Origin: Sanguibacter keddieii
Lineage (GTDB): Bacteria; Actinomycetota; Actinomycetes; Actinomycetales; Actinomycetaceae
Assembly: GCF_001064145.1 (NCBI RefSeq)
Contig: NZ_JVOJ01000037.1
Location: 93,142-157,141, forward strand
Reading direction: 5' to 3'
Length of the DNA: 64,000 nucleotides
The position numbers and the translations under genes were made by a program. Positions 33,270-41,702 of the stretch are shown here, one piece after another (position 1 is the first letter of the stretch; each line of letters begins with the position of its first letter). Below the pieces are notes generated by a model that saw nothing but the letters and a program-made list of their open reading frames with translations, did not search any database and was not told the DNA's origin.

Positions 33270-33659
33270 ATGGCACCCACCTTCGTCTCGGGGATCCCGA
33301 TCTACGTGCAGATCGCCGACGACATCCGCGCGCAGATCCTGCGCGGCGCCCTGCGCGCCGGGGACCAGCTCACCTCCACCACGGAGTACTCCGCCACCTA
33401 CCGCATCAACCCCGCCACCGTCGGCAAGGCCTTTGCCATCCTCGTCGACGAGGGGCTCGTCGAAAAGCGGCGTGGCATCGGCATGTTCGTCGCCGAAGGT
33501 GCACAGCACGCGCTCGTGGCCGACGGGCTCGCCACCTACGTGGAGGAGACCCTGCATCCCGCCGTTGAAGCGGGCCTGGCCCTGGGCCTCGATCTCGACG
33601 CCATCATCGACCACGTCCGCGCCTATGGTGCTGACACGACCGCCAAGGACAACTCATGA
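33270..33659 (+). CDS. GntR-family (YtrA-type) transcriptional regulator
   Basis: 129 aa from ATG 33270, with GGGAGG six bases upstream. The winged helix is IPIYVQIADDIRAQILRGALRAGDQLTSTTEYSATYRINPATVGKAFAILVDEGLVEKRRGIGMFV, followed by a short ~45-residue tail without a full effector domain, the hallmark of the YtrA subfamily. These regulators control the ABC genes beside them. The stop overlaps the ATPase gene by 4 bases; the palindrome at 33225-33248 is its likely operator. Confidence 0.9.
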   Translation: MAPTFVSGIPIYVQIADDIRAQILRGALRAGDQLTSTTEYSATYRINPATVGKAFAILVDEGLVEKRRGIGMFVAEGAQHALVADGLATYVEETLHPAVEAGLALGLDLDAIIDHVRAYGADTTAKDNS

Positions 33660-34549
33660 TCACCCTCAACTCCATCAGTCACACGTATCCGGGAGAGAGT
33701 GAGGCGGCGCTGCGCGACATCTCGCTCACCCTCGGGGATGCCACCGTCACCGCCCTCGTCGGCCCCAACGGCTCGGGAAAGACGACGCTTATGCAGATCC
33801 TCGGCGGTCTGATGGTCCCCACCTCGGGGAGCGTTGCCATCGACGGCGTCCAGGCCAGCGCCGACGACCTGCTCACCGGATCGATCATCGCTTCCTCCGC
33901 TCGCGACTTCGACGAGCTGTACAGCCAGTCCCTCGTCGCCTATGCGCGTCTGCGTCCCACGTGGGATGAGCAGCTTTTCACCCACTACGCCGATCGATTC
34001 GACCTGCGCGTCAATCGCAAGTACGTGCGCAAGCTCTCCGGCGGGCAAGCTGCCATTCTCTCTGCCTCGATTGCGCTGGCATCGGGAGCACCACTCACTC
34101 TCCTCGACGAGATCCAGGCGCCCTTGGACGTGCCCACGCGCTACGCCCTCTATGAGGAGATACTCGCCCTGGCGGGAGAGTGCATGGAAGGCAAGCGCCC
34201 ACAGCGTCGCTTCCTCGTCTCCTCGCACATGGTCTCCGAACTCGAAAAGGTCGCCGAAGACGTCATCGTCTTGAAGAAGAGCGAGCTCCTCGCTCACGAG
34301 ACCATCGACGACTTCACCTGCCGAGTCTCAGCTCTGACCGGCCACGCCTCCGACGTCGAGCGCTTCCTTGCCGCCCACCCGGACCTCGCCGTGATCGCCA
34401 GTAGCGAGCTCGGCTCCACGCGAGAGATCGTCGTGGACCTGCGCGGCAGCGCCGTCGGCGACACCGAGCTCACATCCCACTCTCTGACCGCTTCGCCCTG
34501 TTCCTTCCAGGACGCCTTCGCCTACCTCATCCAGGAGAACGACCAATGA
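33656..34549 (+). CDS. ABC transporter ATP-binding protein
   Basis: 297 aa. Walker A is GPNGSGKTT; the signature is KLSGGQAAILSASIAL, and Walker B is APLTLLDEIQAPLD, where the usual DEP is DEI. The H-loop is FLVSSHMVSE. The C-terminal ~70 residues are a regulatory extension. Such ATPases pair with a YtrA-type regulator and a membrane protein in stress or antibiotic-response exporters. Coupled by ATGA overlaps on both sides. Confidence 0.92.
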   Translation: MITLNSISHTYPGESEAALRDISLTLGDATVTALVGPNGSGKTTLMQILGGLMVPTSGSVAIDGVQASADDLLTGSIIASSARDFDELYSQSLVAYARLRPTWDEQLFTHYADRFDLRVNRKYVRKLSGGQAAILSASIALASGAPLTLLDEIQAPLDVPTRYALYEEILALAGECMEGKRPQRRFLVSSHMVSELEKVAEDVIVLKKSELLAHETIDDFTCRVSALTGHASDVERFLAAHPDLAVIASSELGSTREIVVDLRGSAVGDTELTSHSLTASPCSFQDAFAYLIQENDQ

Positions 34550-35250
34550 GCACCGCAACCACCGTCTCCCGCACCCCCAGCGCCTGGCGCCTCGGCACGG
34601 TTAACATCAAGCCTGCCGTCCTCATCTGCCTTGCAACCGTCTTCGCGCAGTTTGCACTTAACGCGCTCATCGCGGGTTTCTTCTATGTGACCCGCGGTAG
34701 GTCCTCGGAAAATATCTATATGGCCGCCCTCAACTCAGCGTTAATCATGGGGATCTTTCTCATCGTCGCCGGGATCAATCAGACGATCTCGTACATGCGC
34801 GCGGGGTCGTTGAGTGGGGCTCCGCGCCGTACCCTGGCGCTCTCGAGCTACGTCATTTCGGCCGTGTTGATCGCCCTGGGCAGCGTCATCTGGTGGGTGC
34901 TCATCCTGATCCAGCCGTACCTGACCTTCATGACGACAAGCGCTATCACTACGGGTGTTGACACGTGGCTGATCATCGTGGCCGTCTGGATCGCCTGTGA
35001 CGCGGCGGCTCGCTTCGGCTCGAACGTCTTCCGCCACCGCGGAGGGGGATGGGAAGTTGCGATCGCGGTTGTCGTGGGTGCGGTTACCGTCGCCGTCCCA
35101 TCCACCTGGCTGATCCTGACCCTCATGGACAAGGCCGGAGTCGCCGGTCCCATGCCTGCAGGACTCTGGTTCCTCGGGATCATCCCCCTCGCTGTTGTGA
35201 TCGCCAACTGGCGCCTCACTAGCACGGGTAGGATTCGCCGTCTCAACTGA
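34546..35250 (+). CDS. ABC transporter membrane protein, six helices
   Basis: 234 aa with about six hydrophobic segments (PAVLICLATVFAQFALNALIAGFFYV; LIMGIFLIVAGINQTISYM; YVISAVLIALGSVIWWVLILI; WLIIVAVWIACDAAARF; VAIAVVVGAVTVAVPSTWLIL; LWFLGIIPLAVVIANW). It resembles no well-known permease closely but sits last in the GntR-ATPase-permease operon with a 4-base overlap, so it is the likely membrane partner. Substrate unknown. Confidence 0.8.
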   Translation: MSTATTVSRTPSAWRLGTVNIKPAVLICLATVFAQFALNALIAGFFYVTRGRSSENIYMAALNSALIMGIFLIVAGINQTISYMRAGSLSGAPRRTLALSSYVISAVLIALGSVIWWVLILIQPYLTFMTTSAITTGVDTWLIIVAVWIACDAAARFGSNVFRHRGGGWEVAIAVVVGAVTVAVPSTWLILTLMDKAGVAGPMPAGLWFLGIIPLAVVIANWRLTSTGRIRRLN

Positions 35251-35287
35251 CTGTCAGTTGTGCTTTGGGCGCGTGATCCGAGACCTG

Positions 35288-35327
35288 GCCCCGGCCTCGT
35301 CCCCCGTAGGAGCGACGAGGCCGGGGC
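35288..35327 (+). terminator. Terminator of the GntR-ABC operon
   Basis: Perfect arms GCCCCGGCCTCGTC (35288-35301) and GACGAGGCCGGGGC (35314-35327), loop 12, then TGTTTTGTGTG. GGCCTCGT hairpin family; the downstream TGTTTTGTG is shared with the malG terminator. Confidence 0.85.
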
Positions 35328-35397
35328 TGTTTTGTGTGTTCGGGCGCGGACGGTCGTCGTTGAGCGTCGGTGAATTGTCTGTGTGCGCCCTGCACTT

Positions 35398-35502
35398 TCG
35401 CACGTAATTCGATGATAAAATATTCAATCATGTGTTGAAAATAGCGGAATTTCAACGATCTGATTTCAAACTATGAAATAGGTTAGGGGGAATTACGTGC
35501 GA
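35398..35502. mobile_element. 105-bp inverted-repeat element, copy 2
   Basis: Ends TCGCACGTAATTC (35398-35410) and GAATTACGTGCGA (35490-35502) are exact 13-bp complements. Inside are hairpins TTGAAAAT-AGCGG-AATTTCAA and ATTTCA-AACT-ATGAAAT. Same length and orientation as copy 1. CTT lies immediately outside both ends, which could be a 3-bp target duplication or chance. Confidence 0.6.
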
Positions 35503-35540
35503 CTTTTGGGGCTGAGTGAGTGGCGGGCTGGCTCACGCGG

Positions 35541-35645
35541 ATCCGGATAGGTTACGACGATGTGGATAGGTTATTGACATCCGGATAGGTTAATAACCTA
35601 TCCGGATCTGCATAACCTATCCGGATGCTCATAACCTATTCGCGA
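35541..35645. repeat. Symmetric array of six 14-bp sites (iteron-like)
   Basis: Three forward copies of ATCCGGATAGGTTA (35541-35554, 35560-35573, 35579-35592) spaced exactly 19 bases apart are followed by three inverted copies (35594-35607, 35613-35626, 35632-35645), also 19 bases apart. Copies 1, 3, 4 and 5 are exact; copy 2 has two changes and copy 6 four. The central pair forms a perfect palindrome around one A. The 8-base core ATAGGTTA is kept in all six. It is a likely cooperative protein-binding site. Confidence 0.9.
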
Positions 35646-35871
35646 ACGTGCCGAGCGAGGCACGCAGCGGGGCTCAAATGGGACTCCGGGCAGAATCCCG
35701 TGGAGAATAGCGGGGGAGGGCACTGCAGGCCTCGGCCAGAACTCCAAGCGCGCACCTGTGGTGGGATCCATGGGCGCGGAGGGGCCCGGAAGCGCCCGAA
35801 ACAGTAGTTATCGGCTAGTATCGATGGCGACACGACAGCCAGTCGTGCCCCAGATACTCAAGGAGTGACAA

Positions 35872-37260
35872 GTGGCTAAGGGACCCTCCCGCCTCGACAA
35901 CGTGATCAGCCTGGCCAAGCGCCGCGGCTTCGTCTTCCCCTGCGGTGACATCTACGGTGGCACCCGCTCCGCGTGGGACTACGGCCCGCTCGGCGTGGAA
36001 CTGAAGGAAAACATCAAGCGCGCCTGGTGGAACGCCATGGTCCGCCGCCGCGCCGACGTCGTCGGCCTGGACTCCTCCGTCATCCTCCCGCGCGAAGTGT
36101 GGGTCGCCTCCGGCCACGTCAAGGCCTTCACCGACCCGCTCATCGAGTGCCTCAACTGCCACAAGCGCGCCCGCGAGGACCAGCTCATCGAAGAGCTCGC
36201 CGAAAAGAAGGGCGTCGAAGAGTCCTCCCTGACCACCGCCGACCTCGCCTGCCCGACCTGCGGCGTGCGCGGCCAGTGGACCGAGCCCCGCGCCTTCTCC
36301 GGCCTGCTCAAGACCTACCTGGGCCCCGTCGACGACGAGGCCGGCCTGCACTACCTGCGCCCCGAAACCGCCCAGGGCATCTTCGTCAACTACGCGAACG
36401 TCATGAACGCCGCGCGCAAGAAGCCGCCGTTCGGCATCGGCCAGATCGGCAAGTCCTTCCGCAACGAGATCACGCCCGGCAACTTCATCTTCCGTACCCG
36501 CGAGTTCGAGCAGATGGAACTCGAGTTCTTCTGCAAACCCGGCACCGATGAGGAATGGCACCAGTACTGGATCGACTACCGCAAGGCCTGGTACGTCGAC
36601 CTCGGCATCGACCCGGAGAACCTGCGCGAGTACGAGCACCCCAAGGAGAAGCTCTCGCACTACTCCAAGCGCACCGTCGACCTGGAATACCGCTTCGGCT
36701 TCCAGGGCAGCGAGTGGGGCGAGCTCGAAGGCATCGCCAACCGCACCGACTACGACCTGACCGTCCACTCCGAGGCCTCCGGCGCGAAGCTCGACTACTT
36801 CGACCCGAACACCAAGGAACGCTGGACCCCCTACGTCATCGAGCCCTCCGCGGGCCTGACCCGCTCCCTCATGGCCTTCCTCATCGAGGCCTACCACGAG
36901 GACGAGGCCCCCAACGCCAAGGGCGGCGTCGACAAGCGCGTCGTGCTCAAGCTGGACCCGCGCCTGGCCCCCGTCAAGGCCGCCGTCCTGCCCCTGTCCC
37001 GCAAGCCCGAACTGACCGGCCCCGCCCAGGAGCTGGCCGACGAGCTGCGCGGCATCTGGAACGTCGACTACGACGACGCCGGCGCCGTGGGACGGCGCTA
37101 CCGTCGCCAGGACGAGATCGGCACGCCCTTCTGCATCACCTACGACTTCGACTCGATCGAAGACCACGCCGTCACCATCCGCGAGCGTGACACGATGGAG
37201 CAGGTGCGCATCCCGCTCGACAAGGTCAAGTCGTACCTGATCGAACGCCTGGGCTGCTGA
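35872..37260 (+). CDS. glyS: Glycine-tRNA ligase
   Basis: 462 aa, typical of the dimeric class II enzyme of actinobacteria. Start GTG at 35872 with AAGGAG six bases upstream ([30 protein letters not shown]). Class II motifs: motif 2 [27 protein letters not shown], motif 3 [20 protein letters not shown]. Zinc-type cysteine pairs [12 protein letters not shown] and CPTCG lie in the insertion. The C-terminal anticodon-binding domain is present. The site array at 35541-35645 lies about 225 bases upstream and may influence its transcription. Confidence 0.96.
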   Translation: MAKGPSRLDNVISLAKRRGFVFPCGDIYGGTRSAWDYGPLGVELKENIKRAWWNAMVRRRADVVGLDSSVILPREVWVASGHVKAFTDPLIECLNCHKRAREDQLIEELAEKKGVEESSLTTADLACPTCGVRGQWTEPRAFSGLLKTYLGPVDDEAGLHYLRPETAQGIFVNYANVMNAARKKPPFGIGQIGKSFRNEITPGNFIFRTREFEQMELEFFCKPGTDEEWHQYWIDYRKAWYVDLGIDPENLREYEHPKEKLSHYSKRTVDLEYRFGFQGSEWGELEGIANRTDYDLTVHSEASGAKLDYFDPNTKERWTPYVIEPSAGLTRSLMAFLIEAYHEDEAPNAKGGVDKRVVLKLDPRLAPVKAAVLPLSRKPELTGPAQELADELRGIWNVDYDDAGAVGRRYRRQDEIGTPFCITYDFDSIEDHAVTIRERDTMEQVRIPLDKVKSYLIERLGC

Positions 37261-37261
37261 C

Positions 37262-38593
37262 TTGCAGATAGCCTCAACATCCGCAGCGGCCCCGCTACAT
37301 GTGGGGCCGCTGCGCCTGTGGACACCCGTCGTCCTGGCCCCCATGGCCGGGGTCACCGACGTGCCCTTCCGCCGCCTGTGTCGCATCATGGGCGAGTCGG
37401 GCTTGCCCGACCACCTGCGACCCGTCGGCATCCCCTCCTGGGCGGCCGAGTCCGGGCTGGCAGCCACGGCCTCGTCCCCGAGCGCCCCGGGCGAAACCAC
37501 GGCGGGTGAGAACCTCGCCGAGCCGCGCCACGTCGCCATCCCGCACGTGGACGCGCCCGCCGGCCTGTACGTCACCGAGATGGTGACCAGCCGCGCCCTC
37601 GTCGAGGAAAACGAACGCACCCTGGACATGGTGCGCCCCGACCCCGCCGAGCGCGTGCGCTCCCTGCAGCTCTACGGCGTCAACCCCGCCGTCATGGCGA
37701 AGGCCGCGACGATGCTTGTCGAGCGCGACCTCACCGACCACATCGACCTGAACTTCGGGTGCCCCGTTCCCAAGGTGACGAAGAAGGGTGGGGGAGCGGC
37801 CCTGCCCTGGAAACGCGACCTGTTCACCGACCTCGTCGGTGCCGTCGTGCGCGCCTGTGACGAGGCCGGGCAGCGCATCGGGCGTGAGATCCCCGTGACC
37901 GTCAAGATTCGCATCGGCATCGATTCCGAGCACGAGACCGCGACGGACGCGGCGCTCGCTGCGCAAAAGCTCGGCGTCGCCGCCCTCACCCTGCACGCGC
38001 GCACCCAGAACCAGCACTACGCGGGAAACGCCCACTGGGATGAGATCGCGCGCTTGAAGGACCTGCTCGACATTCCCGTCTTTGGCAATGGCGACGTCTT
38101 CGAGGCCGCTGACGCCCTGGCCATGCTCGAGCGCACCGGATGCGATGGCATCAGCGTCGGGCGCGGCGCCCAGGGACGCCCCTGGATTTTCCGCGACATC
38201 GTCGCCGCCTACCACGGTGGGACGATCCCGCCCGGCCCCAGCCTCGCCGAGGTCGTCTCCGTCATCGAACGTCACGCCGCCTGGTGTGTCGTCGACCAGG
38301 GCGACGAGGGGCGCGCGCTGCGCGAGATGCGCAAGCACATCGGCTGGTACCTGCGCGGATTCGCCGTTGGTGGCCCGCAGCGTCACGCCCTGTCCATGGT
38401 CTCCACCCTGCAGGAGCTCCACGAGCGCCTCGCGGACCTCGACCTCGACCAGGCGTTCCCGCCCGCCGCACGCGGACCGCGCGGCCGTGCCGGCGGCGAA
38501 AAGACGCCCCACCTGCCCGACGGCTGGCTGGACCACCCCTACCTCACGCAGAGCGAACGAGATCGCCTGCACCTGGCAGAAATCGGATACTAA
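37262..38593 (+). CDS. dusB: tRNA-dihydrouridine synthase B with insertion
   Basis: 443 aa, longer than the usual ~330-390. Start TTG at 37262, one base after the glyS stop; a GTG at 37301 is the alternative. FMN barrel: VVLAPMAGVTDVPFRRLC, EMVTSRALVE, the catalytic Cys in LNFGCPVPKVTKKGGGAAL, HARTQNQHYAGNAHWDEI and GNGDVFEAADALAML...GRGAQGRPWIF. Residues ~46-99 (GLPDHLRPVGIPSW through VDAPA) interrupt the normal CREYGAGLYV-type segment and are absent from standard DusB. It reduces specific uridines in tRNA D-loops. Confidence 0.93.
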   Translation: MQIASTSAAAPLHVGPLRLWTPVVLAPMAGVTDVPFRRLCRIMGESGLPDHLRPVGIPSWAAESGLAATASSPSAPGETTAGENLAEPRHVAIPHVDAPAGLYVTEMVTSRALVEENERTLDMVRPDPAERVRSLQLYGVNPAVMAKAATMLVERDLTDHIDLNFGCPVPKVTKKGGGAALPWKRDLFTDLVGAVVRACDEAGQRIGREIPVTVKIRIGIDSEHETATDAALAAQKLGVAALTLHARTQNQHYAGNAHWDEIARLKDLLDIPVFGNGDVFEAADALAMLERTGCDGISVGRGAQGRPWIFRDIVAAYHGGTIPPGPSLAEVVSVIERHAAWCVVDQGDEGRALREMRKHIGWYLRGFAVGGPQRHALSMVSTLQELHERLADLDLDQAFPPAARGPRGRAGGEKTPHLPDGWLDHPYLTQSERDRLHLAEIGY

Positions 38594-38604
38594 GCGAAGG
38601 AATC

Positions 38605-39429
38605 ATGCCTCACCCATCGACGCCCGACCCCGACCCTGCGCCCGGACTCGCCACCATCGGGCGAGCCGCCAAGAAGGCGACCCTCGGGGGACGCACCCAG
38701 GTCATCGTCCCGCTCAGTGGGGACGCGACAGCACTGAGCGGGCAGGTCGAGGCGTTGGCCTCGTGCCGCGCGGACATCGTTGAGTGGAGGGCCGACACCT
38801 TCCTGTCCTCCCTCGTGGGGTCGCATTTCGTGGCCGCCTCGGACGTGGAGGCGGACCTGGTGCGCATGGCCCGCTATGTCGCGGATTCGTCGCCGCTGCC
38901 GGTGCTGGCGACCATCCGCACGTCGGTCGAGGGTGGCGAGGCCTACCTGGACGACGAGGAATACTGCGCCCTCGTGCGGCGGCTTGCGTCCTTCGCGGGC
39001 GGCGTGGACGTGGAGATCTCGCGCGACGGTTCTTCCGCGCTCATCGAGGACGCGCACGAGGCCGGCGCGATCGTCGTCGGGTCCTTCCACGATTTTGAGG
39101 CAACGCCCGGCGAGGAGCAGCTCGCCGAGGTTCTCGCGGCCATGAACTACGCGGGCGCCGACGTCCTGAAGTTCGCGTGCATGGCGAATAGTGCCACGGA
39201 TGCGGCCCGAGTGCTGGCGGCGCAGGCGTGGGCGCGCGAAGCCTACGACCGTCCCGTCATCGGCATCTCCATGGGGGAACACGGCGCACCCACGCGCCTG
39301 GTCGGATCCGCCCTCGGATCCGCGGCGACCTTCGCCACCCTGCCCGGCTGGGAGGGCAGTGCCCCCGGACAGTTCACCGTCGAGCAGGTGCGCGCGGTCC
39401 TCGACATCGTCGAGGCCTCGGGGGACTAA
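38605..39429 (+). CDS. aroD: 3-dehydroquinate dehydratase, type I
   Basis: 274 aa from ATG 38605, with GAAGGA upstream and 11 bases after dusB; longer frames overlap dusB. Type I features: EWRADTFL, the catalytic His161 in GSFHDFEATP and the Schiff-base Lys189 in DVLKFACMA, then GISMGEHGAPTRLVGSALGSAATFA. The enzyme makes 3-dehydroshikimate in the shikimate pathway. Many actinobacteria use type II (aroQ), so a type I enzyme is worth noting. Terminated by the 32-bp hairpin at 39476. Confidence 0.94.
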   Translation: MPHPSTPDPDPAPGLATIGRAAKKATLGGRTQVIVPLSGDATALSGQVEALASCRADIVEWRADTFLSSLVGSHFVAASDVEADLVRMARYVADSSPLPVLATIRTSVEGGEAYLDDEEYCALVRRLASFAGGVDVEISRDGSSALIEDAHEAGAIVVGSFHDFEATPGEEQLAEVLAAMNYAGADVLKFACMANSATDAARVLAAQAWAREAYDRPVIGISMGEHGAPTRLVGSALGSAATFATLPGWEGSAPGQFTVEQVRAVLDIVEASGD

Positions 39430-39475
39430 GCCTGATCGCCGGTGTCAACGCGGCCCCGAAGCAAGCGACGAAAAA

Positions 39476-39507
39476 GAGGGGCGCTGGAGTGTTCTCCAGC
39501 GCCCCTC
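39476..39507 (+). terminator. aroD terminator, first of two identical hairpins
   Basis: Perfect 14-bp stem GAGGGGCGCTGGAG / CTCCAGCGCCCCTC with loop TGTT. The whole 32 bases recur without change at 42920-42951, in the same orientation. Confidence 0.85.
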
Positions 39508-39646
39508 ACTAACATTATTGTCATTCTGTGGTGTCCGAAGGAGCGTGATTCCTTGCAGGATTTCAGCCTCCATCGATAGACTATGACCATGTGGTTACCT
39601 CGTTGCTGAGGAGCTAGGCTGAGTTCAACTGAAGGAGAGCTGGGCA

Positions 39647-40150
39647 ATGCCAGACGTGGCTTTCGACTCAGAACGTCATGCGCAGGCGAGTCATGACGTG
39701 CGGGACAGTGGGAAGGAACTTGCTGCCTCCGCTATGTCCGCCAATGTGCTCGCCATGGCGCAGATGTTCGGCCATTGGACGACGGAGAACGCGGCTCAGG
39801 ACATGGGGAAGGCAGTCCGTTCATTCCTGACGGCCTTTTCCTCAAATATGGCACACGAGGCGCAGTTCGTCGGCGACATGGACGTGAAAGTAAATCAGGC
39901 GGTGGCCGACTTCATGGGGACCGAGGAGGATGCCCGTGCCGCGATGGCCGCTGTTGGCACTGCGCTGCTGTCGCTGAATCAGGGAGAGAGCGCGCAACAG
40001 GTCTATTCACAGGAGACCATCGATAAGCTGACGAGCGAGAATAAGCCCAAGGACGAGGCTGTGCAGGGTGGGGCATCAGAAGGTGAAGAGGATGCATCCA
40101 CCGACGCATCTCAGGTAACGCCGACGTACGGCGCACAGAGCGAGATCTAG
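39647..40150 (+). CDS. WXG100/ESX-like small protein of a type VII-like cassette
   Basis: 167 aa, helical. The central MFGHWTTENAAQDMGKAVRSFL and the repeated Ala/Glu-rich helices resemble WXG100-superfamily proteins, where a W-x-(G/T) turn separates two helices. The C-terminal 45 residues are acidic and Ser/Thr-rich (GASEGEEDASTDAS). No signal peptide, as expected for a type VII substrate. AAGGAG lies ten bases before ATG. It is 28 bases upstream of the 507-aa gene. Assignment to WXG100 is by fold pattern and context. Confidence 0.6.
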   Translation: MPDVAFDSERHAQASHDVRDSGKELAASAMSANVLAMAQMFGHWTTENAAQDMGKAVRSFLTAFSSNMAHEAQFVGDMDVKVNQAVADFMGTEEDARAAMAAVGTALLSLNQGESAQQVYSQETIDKLTSENKPKDEAVQGGASEGEEDASTDASQVTPTYGAQSEI

Positions 40151-40178
40151 CACCGCGCTTTCTAGGGAGGAACATCAA

Positions 40179-41702
40179 ATGGTATCGTCGCCAATGTATA
40201 GCCGCTTAATGCAGTTCGCTGAGAGCGCGCCGGAAAATGAAAAGCTCTACGGATGGGACGACGAACATTCGACCGTCGTGAAGGCCATCCGCAAAGCCCA
40301 AGAGAAGATCGAGCATTTCAAGGCTCACCAGGGCTTCACCGGGCAGGCCGGTGATGCTATGAGTGCCGAGGCAGTGCGTGCTTTCAATCGATTCAATGGT
40401 CAGGCAAACTTCTACCTGACGGGCATGTCGTACTACGTTGAGGCACGCCGCGCGATCATGCTGGCGTCAGAAGAAGCCCGCCAGCTGTCGCCCACGTTGT
40501 TGGATCCGATGACCGAAGCTATGCGCGACGTTGCTACGGTGACAATCCCTGTAGCCTCCAACTTTGGTCTTCCGGGACAGCTCGTTAATTCGCTTGCGGT
40601 CACCGGTGCTGCGTACTTTGACGCGGTCGAAGCTCAGGCCAACGCTCAGCGAGAGGCCAAATCAACAGAAATCATTGAGCGCCTTGAATCTACGATGAAT
40701 AACTTGAGCTCACGATTAACAGCGCATACCCAGACTGGAGCGGATACCGGCACAGAGACTGGAGGCAGCGGCTGGGAACCAATTCCGGAAATCCCTAAAA
40801 GTTCTGCCGATGCGCTTAAAAATGGGCACATCAGTATTTCACCGTATGAAGGTGGTGCCTACGGTCGTTCCCGTTCGGATGCCTACGGTAATGCTGACTT
40901 GCGTGGCGCAGATTCAGGACTCTATCCGGGAGGATACGACAACGGCGAAGGTGTCAACCAGCGTGTCATGCAGTCACCGCGCCTTCCGAGCCGTTATTTC
41001 CCTGAGGGCGAAGCAGGTTCGCGCACGAATCCCATCACTGACCCGCAGGATCTCATGGACATGGACCTGCTGCATACGCGGGTGAACGGCGACCGTCACG
41101 CAAACGGTGTCATTGGCGGGCATACACCAGCTCCTCCGATCGACCGCGATCACCCGCTCTGGGGTTTGAACGCTTCTCGCGCTGCGGAATCCCAAACAGC
41201 AGGCCGCCTCGGCGGCATCGGTGTGATGGGGGCTGGAGCTCTTGGCCTGCGGGGAGCTGCTCGTATGGGCTCCGCCAGCATGGGGGCCATGGGACGACTG
41301 GGAGGCGGAGGAACCGGGTCACTAGGAACCGCTGGCGCCGGAGCTCTCGGTCGCGGCGGCGCAACAGCAGGGGCATCGACTTTGCGCACAGGGTCGTATA
41401 GCGGAACAGGCATGGGCACCTACACACCACCTGGTTCCGGCAAATCAGCCGGTGGTGCAGGCCAGGGCACCTCCGCCGGTCAGCGGGGCGGATTCATGGG
41501 GGCCTCAGGTGCTGGTGCTGGCGGCTCGAAGGATGAGAAAAAGCGTCAGCGGCGCAAATACGAAGCCTTCCGCGTTGAGGATGAGGATGACGACGCCTTG
41601 CCGCGCGGGTACGTCAATCCTCAGTCGCAGACATACGGCACAGACAAAGACATCACCCCGGCGCGCCGACGTGATGACGGATGGGATCCCAACCAATGGT
41701 GA
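40179..41702 (+). CDS. Large type VII-like protein with Gly-rich C-terminus
   Basis: 507 aa; GGGAGG eight bases before ATG. N-terminal ~200 residues form a helical, WXG/PPE-like domain (SRLMQFAESAPENEKLYGWDDEH, then HFKAHQGFTGQAGDAMSAEA, then RLESTMNNLSSRL). A polar linker of Gly/Ser/Thr follows, then a Gly/Ala/Ser-rich low-complexity region (GGIGVMGAGALGLRGAARMGSASMG) at ~345-460, and a charged tail (KKRQRRKYEAFRVEDEDDDALPRGYVNPQ) ending in W. It resembles EspB- or PPE-type substrates and partners of type VII secretion. Adenine/thymine-richer codons than neighbouring housekeeping genes. Confidence 0.6.
   Translation: MVSSPMYSRLMQFAESAPENEKLYGWDDEHSTVVKAIRKAQEKIEHFKAHQGFTGQAGDAMSAEAVRAFNRFNGQANFYLTGMSYYVEARRAIMLASEEARQLSPTLLDPMTEAMRDVATVTIPVASNFGLPGQLVNSLAVTGAAYFDAVEAQANAQREAKSTEIIERLESTMNNLSSRLTAHTQTGADTGTETGGSGWEPIPEIPKSSADALKNGHISISPYEGGAYGRSRSDAYGNADLRGADSGLYPGGYDNGEGVNQRVMQSPRLPSRYFPEGEAGSRTNPITDPQDLMDMDLLHTRVNGDRHANGVIGGHTPAPPIDRDHPLWGLNASRAAESQTAGRLGGIGVMGAGALGLRGAARMGSASMGAMGRLGGGGTGSLGTAGAGALGRGGATAGASTLRTGSYSGTGMGTYTPPGSGKSAGGAGQGTSAGQRGGFMGASGAGAGGSKDEKKRQRRKYEAFRVEDEDDDALPRGYVNPQSQTYGTDKDITPARRRDDGWDPNQW

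Larger units (their letters stand above)
35251..35871. other. Gene-free interval upstream of glyS with element and site array
   Basis: 621 bases. In order: terminator (35288-35327), 105-bp inverted-repeat element copy 2 (35398-35502), symmetric array of six 14-bp sites (35541-35645), then a 225-base leader ending with the hairpin CACGAC/GTCGTG (35831-35847) and the glyS ribosome site AAGGAG (35860-35865). No open frame is convincing, and no T-box antiterminator consensus was found. Confidence 0.75.

Noticed and set aside
33034-35502. Composite transposon carrying the GntR operon
   Set aside because: No transposase is present and the elements have no clear target duplication apart from a possible CTT at copy 2; the cassette idea is kept as a finding, not a call.
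35541-35645. CRISPR array
   Set aside because: Repeats are 14 bases, spacers only 5, and half the copies are inverted; no cas genes are present.
35646-35871. T-box riboswitch upstream of glyS
   Set aside because: No antiterminator consensus or specifier-loop structure could be found; only a short hairpin near the start.
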